This document shows, in pieces, positions 43,342 to 51,002 of a DNA stretch of 64,000 bases. The notes beneath the pieces were generated by a model. It was not told the DNA's origin. It did no database searches and was given only the letters and a program-made list of their open reading frames with translations. Position numbers and translations under genes: made by a program. The stretch is from Flavobacteriaceae bacterium (lineage in GTDB: Bacteria; Bacteroidota; Bacteroidia; Flavobacteriales; Flavobacteriaceae), in assembly GCA_947446865.1 (NCBI GenBank), contig CANFHX010000005.1, forward strand, positions 1-64,000, written 5' to 3'. Every line of letters starts with the position of its first letter. The stretch's first letter is position 1.

Positions 43342-44772
43342 ATGAAAAAGCAACTAACACTTTTAGTTTTATTAATTTCATTGGTTTCTTTTTCACAGGA
43401 AAAAGTAAAGGATACGGTCGTGAAATTCAAAAAAGCAGTTTTGGAAAGTACTGAAGCCGACATTTTAATGAGTTATTACAAGCAAGACGGAATCCACTCG
43501 GCAGTTTCAGGAGGAATGGGGTCGGAAAAATTATCTGATTTCGCTACTAATATTGTGGTGGCAGTACCAATGAATGAGGATGATGTATTGACGATTGATA
43601 CTGGAATTTCGGCTTATACTTCGGCTTCTTCTAGTAATATTAATCCTTTTAATAGCAATAGTACAAGTTCTGGTGCTTCTGGACATTCAACTACTACAAC
43701 CTCGCCTCCTGTTGGAACTCCTTGGCTGGCTTCTTCTGGAGCTTCGGCTTCCGATCAATTGTTGACTTTGAGTGGGAATTATAGCCATAGTAGCAACAAT
43801 AGAAATTTTATTTGGAATGCAGATATTTCTGTTTCCAATGAATACGATTATACTTCTTTTGGTTTTGGTGGTGGTATTACCAAATTATTTAACAAGAAGA
43901 ATACCGAGTTGAGTTTGAAAACCAATATATATTTAGATAAATGGCGACCAATTTACCCAACCGAATTACATGAATATGCTAAGTATGGTAACACTTTTCA
44001 GTACAATGGTTATTTAGCAGGAGTTACTATACTGAATGAAAATGGCGCGCCCAGTACCTTATATAAACCAATAAAATTTACAACGTTAGACGTAGAAAAA
44101 AGAAATTCCTATTCGGCTTCTTTTAGTTTTTCGCAAATAGTATCGCGTAAATTACAATTCTCTTTATTCTTTGATTTATTACGTCAAGAAGGATTATTGT
44201 CAACACCTTACCAACGAATTTATTTTGCTGATGTGGCCAATTATTATATAGGACAGAAACAGTACATCCCAAATTATGAATCTTCTTCTAATGTTGGAGT
44301 ATATCGATTAGCAGATGATATTGAGCGGTTGCCAAGTACAAGAGTGAAATTCCCTATTGGAATTAGATCCAATTATTACATAAATGAAAGATTTAAATTA
44401 AGAACCTATTATCGCTACTATACAGACGATTGGGGAATTAACGCCCAAACGTTTAATGTTGAAATTCCAATTAAAATAAACGATAAGTACACGGTTTATC
44501 CTATGTATCGTTATTATACCCAAAATGCTTCTAAATATTTTGCTCCTTTTGAACAACATCTATCTACCGAGATATTTTACACTTCCGATTATGATTTATC
44601 TAAGTTTAATAGCAATCAATATGGTTTTGGTGCAACCTATTTAGATATTTTTACTAATTTTAACCTTTTTGGTTTCGGATTGAAAAATATTGACTTTCGG
44701 TATAATAATTACCAACGGAATGATGGCTTAAAAGCCAATATTGTTACCTTTAATTTTAAATTTGTATTATAA
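43342..44772 (+). CDS. DUF3570 outer-membrane beta-barrel protein
   Basis: This 476-residue predicted outer-membrane protein has signal peptide 'LLVLLISLVSFSQ' and many amphipathic strands, ending in 'NIVTFNFKFVL'. An N-terminal part with 'YYKQDGIHSAVSGGMGSEKLSD' and a Ser/Asn/Thr-rich stretch near residues 90-135 precedes the barrel. That stretch contains 'SSGASGHS' and 'SSGASASD'. I recognise the family as DUF3570, which in my recollection commonly neighbours DUF4266 and ApbE. The SGAS words resemble the core of ApbE flavinylation sites but lack the usual preceding Asp, so that reading is tentative. Possible roles are a pore, or a receptor for whatever the lipoprotein carries. Confidence 0.85.
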   Translation: MKKQLTLLVLLISLVSFSQEKVKDTVVKFKKAVLESTEADILMSYYKQDGIHSAVSGGMGSEKLSDFATNIVVAVPMNEDDVLTIDTGISAYTSASSSNINPFNSNSTSSGASGHSTTTTSPPVGTPWLASSGASASDQLLTLSGNYSHSSNNRNFIWNADISVSNEYDYTSFGFGGGITKLFNKKNTELSLKTNIYLDKWRPIYPTELHEYAKYGNTFQYNGYLAGVTILNENGAPSTLYKPIKFTTLDVEKRNSYSASFSFSQIVSRKLQFSLFFDLLRQEGLLSTPYQRIYFADVANYYIGQKQYIPNYESSSNVGVYRLADDIERLPSTRVKFPIGIRSNYYINERFKLRTYYRYYTDDWGINAQTFNVEIPIKINDKYTVYPMYRYYTQNASKYFAPFEQHLSTEIFYTSDYDLSKFNSNQYGFGATYLDIFTNFNLFGFGLKNIDFRYNNYQRNDGLKANIVTFNFKFVL

Positions 44773-44781
44773 ATAACTTTT

Positions 44782-45450
44782 ATGGCAAAAATATTAATTA
44801 TAGAAGATGAAATAGGAATTTCTAATTTTTTAACCCAAGGTTTGGAAGAGGAGGGATATGAAATTATTGTAGCCAATAATGGACTAACTGGTCTTGAGTT
44901 AGCATTAAATCAAACGGTAGATTTAATTTTACTAGATTGGATGTTGCCAAAAATGTCGGGTATTGAAGTATGCAAAAAGATTAGAGAAAAAAATAAACAA
45001 GTTCCCATTTTGTTTTTAACTGCTAGAGATACTATTCAAGAAACTATTGAAGGATTAAAAGAAGGTGCAAATGATTACATCAAGAAACCTTTTAGTTTTG
45101 AAGAGTTATTAGAGCGAATTAAAATTCACTTCAGAAATAGTGCTTCTGAGGAAATGCTAACTTTGGGTACTATAAAAATAAATCTTGCAAAACACGAAGT
45201 AGTTTGTGATGGTAAAATAGTTTCCTTTACCCAAAGAGAATATGAACTTTTAACCTATTTGGTAAAAAACAAAGGGCGAGTTTGTACAAGAACCGAAATA
45301 ATAGAAAAGGTTTGGAATATTTATTTTGAATACGATACCGGAGTTATTGATGTTTTTATGAATTCCATCAGAAAAAAACTAAATATTAACAAAGACAACG
45401 ATTGTGTAAAAACCATCCGAGGTGTAGGATATATTGCTAACGATATTTAA
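44782..45450 (+). CDS. OmpR-family response regulator
   Basis: This 222-residue DNA-binding response regulator has a receiver domain at residues 1-118 with acidic pocket Glu8/Asp9/Glu10, phospho-acceptor Asp52 ('LLDWMLPKMSG') and Lys in 'DYIKKPF'. A winged-helix OmpR/PhoB-type domain follows at about 125-222 ('FTQREYELLTYLVKNKGRVCTRTEI', with 'VWNIYFEYDTGVIDVFMNSIRKKL'). It begins 9 bases after the DUF3570 stop, so it probably regulates this cluster, which makes the system inducible. The signal is unknown; metal or redox stress is the natural guess for OmpR-type pairs of the CusR/CopR kind. Confidence 0.94.
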   Translation: MAKILIIEDEIGISNFLTQGLEEEGYEIIVANNGLTGLELALNQTVDLILLDWMLPKMSGIEVCKKIREKNKQVPILFLTARDTIQETIEGLKEGANDYIKKPFSFEELLERIKIHFRNSASEEMLTLGTIKINLAKHEVVCDGKIVSFTQREYELLTYLVKNKGRVCTRTEIIEKVWNIYFEYDTGVIDVFMNSIRKKLNINKDNDCVKTIRGVGYIANDI

Positions 45451-45452
45451 TT

Positions 45453-46838
45453 ATGAATAATTTTTCTTTAAAAAATCGAATAGCGTTTTACTATATTATA
45501 TCTGCAGCATTATTAATTTTTGTTGTATTTTTCTCTATTTATAATATTGTTTCTATAACAGTAAATAAAAACATAAACGACCATTTATTGTCTGAGGTAA
45601 AAGAATACCAACATAAATTAAGTTATGAAGAAGATGAAGAAATAGAGTTTATTGATCACGAAGAATGGGAAAATAGAGAACATAATGAAGTATTTGTAGA
45701 TCCTGTTTTCTTACAAATAACCAATCCAGATGGAACTGTAATTGAGAAATCGGGAAACCTTAAGAATAAAGAATTATTATTTGAAAAGAAACTTCAGATT
45801 CAAAGAATATCCAACTTTAAGTTTACGGGTAAAAGTATTCGTCAAATTCAAGTTCCCCTATATAATAATGAAAAAATTATAGGGTATTTAATGGTTGCTG
45901 TTTCAATTGAAGAAGAAAATGCAATTCAAGAAAAATTAAGTACTATTTTATTCATTCTTTTTCCATTCGTTTTAGTTTTATTATTTTTTATAGCCCAATT
46001 TATTGCTGGTAGAAGTATCAAACCTATTAATTCTATAATTGCTGTATCCGATTCTATTAATAACAACAATTTAAAGACTCGCATTCCGTTACCTAAAAAC
46101 AAAGACGAATTATATAAACTTTCCAAAACAATTAATAATCTTTTAGATAGAATTGCAAATACTATTGAAAGGGAAAAACAATTTACCTCGGATGCTTCCC
46201 ATGAATTAAGAACTCCATTAGCGGTAATTAAAGGAACTTTGGAAGTTTTAATACGCAAGCCTCGAAATACAGAAGAATACCAACAAAAAGTAAATTTTTG
46301 TATTTCTGAAATTGACCGAATGAATGATTTAGTTGATCAATTACTTCTGTTGGCTCGATTTGAAAATCAAAAGCTATTTCTGCGAATTGAAAAGCAAAAT
46401 CTTAATGAAATTTTAAATGAAACTTTATTTCAATTCACAGATAAAATATTGGAACGACATATTTCCATTTCTCAAAATAATGAAAATGTATATTTTATAA
46501 ATACCGATAAATATTTACTTACTATTGTTCTTCACAATTTAATTTCCAATGCTATAAAATATTCCAAAGAAAATGGGACTATAAAGATGCTTATTGATTC
46601 CTCTGATTCTAAAACTGTTTTGAAAATTGTAGATGAGGGAATTGGAATTTCAAAAGATGAAATTGATAAAGTTTTCAATTCTTTTTACAGAACAACTTAC
46701 ACTACCAATCACCCCGAATTAGAAGGAATAGGACTTGGGTTATCAATTGCTAAAAGATTGTGCGATGTATTAAATATTGAAATTGCAATAACTAGTGAAG
46801 AAAATAAAGGAACTACATTAATTTTATATTTTAGTTGA
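45453..46838 (+). CDS. Membrane sensor histidine kinase
   Basis: This 461-residue sensor kinase has two membrane helices (about 11-33 and 163-186) that bracket a periplasmic sensor of about 130 residues. The sensor carries a very acidic stretch near residues 52-75 ('YEEDEEIEFIDHEEWENREH') rich in Asp, Glu and His, which could bind metal cations. HAMP, HisKA with His250 in 'SDASHELRTPLAVIKG', and HATPase with 'NLISNAIKYSKENG', 'VDEGIGI' and 'GIGLGLSIAKRLC' follow in order. It starts 2 bases after the response regulator gene and forms a standard pair with it. Confidence 0.94.
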   Translation: MNNFSLKNRIAFYYIISAALLIFVVFFSIYNIVSITVNKNINDHLLSEVKEYQHKLSYEEDEEIEFIDHEEWENREHNEVFVDPVFLQITNPDGTVIEKSGNLKNKELLFEKKLQIQRISNFKFTGKSIRQIQVPLYNNEKIIGYLMVAVSIEEENAIQEKLSTILFILFPFVLVLLFFIAQFIAGRSIKPINSIIAVSDSINNNNLKTRIPLPKNKDELYKLSKTINNLLDRIANTIEREKQFTSDASHELRTPLAVIKGTLEVLIRKPRNTEEYQQKVNFCISEIDRMNDLVDQLLLLARFENQKLFLRIEKQNLNEILNETLFQFTDKILERHISISQNNENVYFINTDKYLLTIVLHNLISNAIKYSKENGTIKMLIDSSDSKTVLKIVDEGIGISKDEIDKVFNSFYRTTYTTNHPELEGIGLGLSIAKRLCDVLNIEIAITSEENKGTTLILYFS

Positions 46839-46886
46839 TTTATTTTATTTTATTTTAAAATTTTACTTATACAAGGATACTTAAAC

Positions 46887-46919
46887 AAAAAAAGCATTGA
46901 TTTCTCAATGCTTTTTTTT
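46887..46919. terminator. Bidirectional terminator between kinase and valS
   Basis: AAAAAAAGCATTGA and TCAATGCTTTTTTT pair around a 4-base loop. The A/T runs on both sides let it work for both converging genes. Confidence 0.92.
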
Positions 46920-46938
46920 CTTACTATGTGTTTTAATT

Positions 46939-49569
46939 TTATTGCAATCCTGCAATACTTTGCTCCATAGTTGCAATTTTTGCTAAGGAGTCGGCTTGTT
47001 TTTTGCGTTCCATTTCTAATACTTTTTCTGGAGCACCTGCAACAAATTTCTCATTAGATAATTTTGCTTCTACGGATTTCAAGAATCCTTTGGTGTAATT
47101 TAACTCTTCGGTTAATTTTGCAATTTCGGCTTCTACATCAATGTTTCCAGTAATTGGAATAAAATATTCATTTGATTTTACTCTGTAGGATAAAGCCCCA
47201 TCTACTTTGTCGGATACATATTCTAATGAGGTGATGTTTCCTAATTTGGAAATAACCGAATCAAAATAAGTACTAGCATTTTCATTGTTTACCACTCGCA
47301 ATTCCATAGTATCTTTAAACGGAATGTTTTTGTCTTTACGGATGGTTCTAATACCGGAAATTACTTCAATGGTAAATTCGAAATCGGAAATTAATTTTTC
47401 ATTATAAGCATTTGCTTTTGGCCATTCCGAAACAATTAATGCTTGTTCTGGAGTTCTTTCGGCAATATGTTGCCAAATTTCTTCGGTTAAGAACGGCATG
47501 AACGGATGTAATAATTTTAAATTATTTTCCAACATTTCAATTGCTTTTTCAAAGGTAACTTTGTCAATTGGTTGTTGGTAAGCCGGTTTAATCATTTCTA
47601 AAAACCACGAACAGAAATCATCCCAAACAAGTTTGTAAATTGCCATTAACGCATCGGAAATTCTATATTTATCAAAATTTTCTTCAATTTCGGTTAAGGT
47701 TCTTTGCAATTTGGTTTCGTACCATTCGATGGCTACTTTAGAGGATTCTGGTTGCGGAATTGCATCCGAAACTTCCCAGCCTTTAATTAATTTAAAGGCA
47801 TTCCAAATTTTGTTGGTAAATGCTTTTCCTTGGTTGCACAATTCTTCGTCAAACATGATATCGTTTCCAGCAGAAGCACTTAAAAGCAAACCTACACGAA
47901 CACCATCGGCACCAAATTTTTCAATTAATTCTAATGGTTCTGGCGAATTCCCTAACGATTTGGACATCTTGCGACGTTGTTTATCACGAACTAAACCTGT
48001 TAAATAAACATTGGTAAATGGTTTTTCACCTGCATATTCGTATCCAGCAATAATCATACGGGCTACCCAAAAGAATAAAATATCTGGACCTGTTACTAAA
48101 TCGTTGGTTGGATAATAGTATTTAAAATCTTCGTTTTCTGGATTGGTAATTCCTCCAAAAACAGCCATTGGCCAAAGCCAAGAGGAGAACCAAGTATCTA
48201 AAGCATCAACGTCTTGTTTTAAGTCGGAAGTTTGAAGTTGGGAGTTGGAAGTTTTTTCTTTAGCAAGTTCTAATGCTTTTTCAATATTTTCAGCAACTAC
48301 AAAATCTTCTTTTCCATCGCCATAAAAATAGGCCGGAATTTGTTGTCCCCACCATAATTGACGGGAGATGTTCCAATCGCGAATGTTTTCTAACCAATGT
48401 TTGTAGGTATTGTTGAATCGGCTTGGGTATAATTTTACTTCCTGAGTTTCTAGTACGGCTTTGATGGCTGGTTTTACCAATTCTTCCATGCTTAAAAACC
48501 ATTGGTCGGATAAGCGTGGTTCAATAACTGCTTTGGTTCTTTCGGAAGTTCCTACTTTATTTAGGTGGATTTCGGTTTTGGCTAATGCTCCGATTGTTTC
48601 TAATTCAATTGCAATTTCGTCACGCACTACAAATCGATCTTTTCCTTGGTACTGCATTCCAAATGAATTTAGGGAAGCATCTTCATTGAAAATATCAATG
48701 ATTTCCAATTGGTGTTTTTCTCCCAAGGTTTTATCGTTCATATCGTGAGCAGGAGTAACTTTTAAACATCCTGTTCCGAATTCAATATCTACATATTCGT
48801 CTTCAATAATTGGGATTACGCGTCCGCAAATAGGCACTATTGCTTTCTTTCCTTTTAAATGAGTGAAACGTTCGTCGTTGGGATTGATGCAAATAGCAGA
48901 ATCACCAAATATAGTTTCAGGACGTGTTGTTGCTACTGTCAAGAAATCTTCGGATCCTTCAATTTTGTACTTTATGAAATATAATTTTCCTTGGCGTTCT
49001 TCAAAGATTACTTCTTCGTCGGATAGGGTGGTTTTGGCTTCTGGATCCCAGTTTACCATTCGGTAGCCACGGTAGATTAATCCTTTGTTGTATAAGTCTA
49101 CAAACGAATGGATAACAGAGGCTGACATATCGGCATCCATGGTAAATTTGGTTCGGCTCCAATCGCAAGAACAACCTAATTGTTTTAGTTGTTCTAGAAT
49201 GGTTCCTCCGTATTTATTGGTCCAATCCCAAGCGTGTTTAAGGAATTCGTCACGCGTTAAATCGTTTTTGTTGATGCCTTCGCTTTTTAGTTTTGCAACT
49301 ACTTTGGCTTCGGTAGCAATAGAGGCATGGTCGGTTCCTGGTACCCAACAAGCATTGAATCCTTTTAAACGTGCACGACGAATTAATACATCTTGGATGG
49401 TATTGTTAAGCATGTGCCCCATGTGTAATACTCCGGTCACGTTGGGAGGCGGAATTACAATGGTGTAAGGCGTTCTATGGTCGGGTTTGGAAGTGAAATA
49501 ATCGTTTTTCATCCAGTAGTCGTACCATTTTTGTTCTACTTCTTTGGAATTAAATTGTGCAGGAATCAT
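46939..49569 (-). CDS. valS: Valyl-tRNA synthetase
   Basis: This 876-residue class I aminoacyl-tRNA synthetase charges tRNA-Val. The HIGH motif is present as 'PPNVTGVLHMGHML' near residues 41-54. The editing domain follows ('TTRPETIFGD' and 'TPAHDMNDKTLGEKH'), then KMSKS as 'RKMSKSLGN' near 533, the anticodon-binding domain, and a C-terminal coiled coil ('EAEIAKLTEELNYTKGFLKSVEA' split near 815-850). The segment 'KTSNSQLQTSDLKQ' at about residues 437-450, just before 'DALDTWFSSWLWP', is encoded by a run of five heptamers resembling those elsewhere in the window. Everything else is canonical. Confidence 0.97.
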   Translation of the reverse strand: MIPAQFNSKEVEQKWYDYWMKNDYFTSKPDHRTPYTIVIPPPNVTGVLHMGHMLNNTIQDVLIRRARLKGFNACWVPGTDHASIATEAKVVAKLKSEGINKNDLTRDEFLKHAWDWTNKYGGTILEQLKQLGCSCDWSRTKFTMDADMSASVIHSFVDLYNKGLIYRGYRMVNWDPEAKTTLSDEEVIFEERQGKLYFIKYKIEGSEDFLTVATTRPETIFGDSAICINPNDERFTHLKGKKAIVPICGRVIPIIEDEYVDIEFGTGCLKVTPAHDMNDKTLGEKHQLEIIDIFNEDASLNSFGMQYQGKDRFVVRDEIAIELETIGALAKTEIHLNKVGTSERTKAVIEPRLSDQWFLSMEELVKPAIKAVLETQEVKLYPSRFNNTYKHWLENIRDWNISRQLWWGQQIPAYFYGDGKEDFVVAENIEKALELAKEKTSNSQLQTSDLKQDVDALDTWFSSWLWPMAVFGGITNPENEDFKYYYPTNDLVTGPDILFFWVARMIIAGYEYAGEKPFTNVYLTGLVRDKQRRKMSKSLGNSPEPLELIEKFGADGVRVGLLLSASAGNDIMFDEELCNQGKAFTNKIWNAFKLIKGWEVSDAIPQPESSKVAIEWYETKLQRTLTEIEENFDKYRISDALMAIYKLVWDDFCSWFLEMIKPAYQQPIDKVTFEKAIEMLENNLKLLHPFMPFLTEEIWQHIAERTPEQALIVSEWPKANAYNEKLISDFEFTIEVISGIRTIRKDKNIPFKDTMELRVVNNENASTYFDSVISKLGNITSLEYVSDKVDGALSYRVKSNEYFIPITGNIDVEAEIAKLTEELNYTKGFLKSVEAKLSNEKFVAGAPEKVLEMERKKQADSLAKIATMEQSIAGLQ
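48221..48255. repeat. Heptamer array inside valS
   Basis: Five successive heptamers, AAGTCGG AAGTTTG AAGTTGG GAGTTGG AAGTTTT, occupy 48221-48255 within the valS coding region. They are close to the TTGGAAG-type repeat in purL. The run ends exactly where the conserved catalytic-core segment resumes. Confidence 0.75.
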
Positions 49570-49575
49570 ATAATT

Positions 49576-49610
49576 TTAGATTTCAGATTTTAGATATTAG
49601 ATTTCAGGTA
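49576..49610. repeat. Heptamer array upstream of valS
   Basis: Five heptamers, TTAGATT TCAGATT TTAGATA TTAGATT TCAGGTA, begin 7 bases from the valS start codon, within the probable leader. Confidence 0.75.
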
Positions 49611-49920
49611 TATGCTGAAAGTGTTTTTATATATTGTACAAAAATGAAATACCTTTAACTTATTAGCCCTGATAGTAGCGAAAATACTTGCTTTTTCTGC
49701 AAGTATTGTAGCGGATAGCAGGAAAATGGTATACTGGTAAAGCCCGAGCCATTCGCTCCTGAATTTACCGAAACTACTAAAATTAAGTTTGGTATATTAT
49801 TTGTGTATCTATCTGCAAAAGTAGGTAATTAGTAGTTTTATAAAAAATTAAGAATTAAAATTTTATTTTTTAATTTAAAGTGCTATTTTTACTAAAGTAA
49901 AATAATTAAAATTTAGACTT
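49611..49920. other. Intergenic region with a structured repeat element
   Basis: No gene is visible between the divergent valS and DUF1573 genes. The centre, 49664-49780, is a structured element described separately. On the right side TATTTTTA at 49884-49891 is a one-mismatch -7 element that could serve the DUF1573 gene. Confidence 0.5.
49664..49780 (+). ncRNA. Candidate structured RNA or hairpin repeat element
   Basis: The sequence begins AGCCCTGATAGTAGCG. It contains a 9-base hairpin AATACTTGC/GCAAGTATT (49683-49691 and 49699-49707) closed by AGCGGATAGCAGG, so CCTG and CAGG can pair around it. A second stem GGTAAA/TTTACC (49736-49741 and 49764-49769) encloses GAGC/GCTC. A third, GTAG near 49674 with CTAC near 49773, could close the whole. 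The 'AGCCCTGAT...GCGG...AGCAGG' frame matches, from memory, a hairpin family common between flavobacterial genes. Strand is uncertain, and whether it is a functional RNA or a mobile repeat is open. Confidence 0.45.
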
Positions 49921-50352
49921 ATGAAAAATGTATTCGTTGTTGCTTTTATGATAGCAAATAGTTTTGTTTTTGCTCAAAGTGGGGCAAAGATTGTCTTTAA
50001 AGATAAGGATAATACTATTGATTATGGTACTGTTTCTAAGGATTCGGACGATGGAGTTAGAAAATTTGAGTTTACCAACACGGGCGATCAGCCTTTGATT
50101 ATAAAAAATGTGCAATCTACTTGTGGTTGTACGGTTCCGAGTAAACCTACGGGTGAAATTTTGCCAGGAAAATCGGAAGTGATTTCGGTGAAATACAATA
50201 TGAATCCGGGTCCGATTCGGAAAACGATTACCGTGGAAACTAATGCGGTGAATGTAGAAGGAGGGATGGTAGCCTTGAAAATTAAGGGCGAAGTTATTGT
50301 GAAACCGGAAGTGAATTTGCTAGAAAAGAAAAAAGCGGGTCCAGTTCAATAA
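49921..50352 (+). CDS. Secreted DUF1573-domain protein
   Basis: This 143-residue exported protein has signal peptide 'AFMIANSFVFAQ' and a single DUF1573 domain, an Ig-like/ASPM-SPD-2-Hydin fold. The hallmark 'FEFTNTGDQPLIIKNVQSTCGCTVPSKP' (split near residue 60) and 'ILPGKSEVISVKYN' are present. Many Bacteroidota carry such small proteins of unknown role. It stands alone and ends at a strong terminator. Confidence 0.9.
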   Translation: MKNVFVVAFMIANSFVFAQSGAKIVFKDKDNTIDYGTVSKDSDDGVRKFEFTNTGDQPLIIKNVQSTCGCTVPSKPTGEILPGKSEVISVKYNMNPGPIRKTITVETNAVNVEGGMVALKIKGEVIVKPEVNLLEKKKAGPVQ

Positions 50353-50360
50353 AAATAGAA

Positions 50361-50396
50361 AACGGTCTGAAAATTATTTCAGACCGTTTTTTTTTG
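50361..50396 (+). terminator. Terminator of the DUF1573 gene
   Basis: The 12-base stem AACGGTCTGAAA/TTTCAGACCGTT with a 4-base loop is followed by a T run, 8 bases after the stop. Confidence 0.93.
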
Positions 50397-50472
50397 GTTT
50401 GTTTTTCGACAAGAAACAAATGCACGAAGAAAAGTGTGTTCAATTTGTGACTTTGCGATTTAGATTAATGAT

Positions 50473-50913
50473 TTAACCTTTAGTGTTTTTACCATTCTTG
50501 TATTGCACTTTTTCTACAATTTCAATTTTCTTGGTTGGTTTTTTATCCTTGAATTTCGGATTAGTACCTGGTTTTTTCTTAAAATCGGTTTTTGGTTTGA
50601 AGTCATTTTTAGGTGCTCCTTCCGATTTTGTAAATTCTTTAGGGCGCGCTTCCGTTTTATGAACCGCAATAACCTCCATAGGAATTTTTGGGTTTTCTTT
50701 GGTTCCACGTAAGTGAATTACTAATCCGTTAAGGAAATTACGCAACACTTGATCGCCACATTCCATGTATTTTGGATGGTCTTCGCTTCTGAAAAAGTTT
50801 CCTATTTCGCCTTTAGACATTCGGAAATCTACCAAAGTTAAAATTTCTTCTATTTGATCGTCGCGAAGCATTAAGGCAACACGTAGTTTCTTGAAAATAT
50901 CGTTATTTGTCAT
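50473..50913 (-). CDS. DUF1456 (YehS-like) protein with basic tail
   Basis: This 146-residue cytoplasmic protein has a DUF1456 core over about residues 1-75, with the recognisable 'TNNDIFKKLRVALMLRDDQI' and 'LRNFLNGLVIHLRG'. A basic, low-complexity tail follows, rich in Lys and Pro ('PKTDFKKKPGTNPKFKDKKP'). E. coli YehS has two copies of the repeat; here one clear core is seen with 'MSKGEIGNFFRSEDHPKY' between its halves. The start at 50913 is chosen because the frame upstream is made of heptamer repeats. Function is unknown. The basic tail suggests nucleic-acid binding. Confidence 0.85.
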   Translation of the reverse strand: MTNNDIFKKLRVALMLRDDQIEEILTLVDFRMSKGEIGNFFRSEDHPKYMECGDQVLRNFLNGLVIHLRGTKENPKIPMEVIAVHKTEARPKEFTKSEGAPKNDFKPKTDFKKKPGTNPKFKDKKPTKKIEIVEKVQYKNGKNTKG

Positions 50914-50925
50914 TATTGTTGTTTT

Positions 50926-50995
50926 TAGTTTAGGGTTTATTGTTTGTAGTTTGTTGTTTTTAACCATAAACACAAAACCATAAACTACAAACTGC
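50926..50995. repeat. Heptamer array, inverted type, before the DUF1456 gene
   Basis: Ten successive heptamers run TAGTTTA GGGTTTA TTGTTTG TAGTTTG TTGTTTT, then TAACCAT AAACACA AAACCAT AAACTAC AAACTGC. The first half is GTTT-type and the second half AAAC-type, so the array forms an inverted repeat with arms GTTTGTAGTTT/AAACTACAAAC. It fills the gap between the DUF1456 gene and the esterase gene. Confidence 0.8.
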
Positions 50996-51002
50996 CTACC
51001 AA

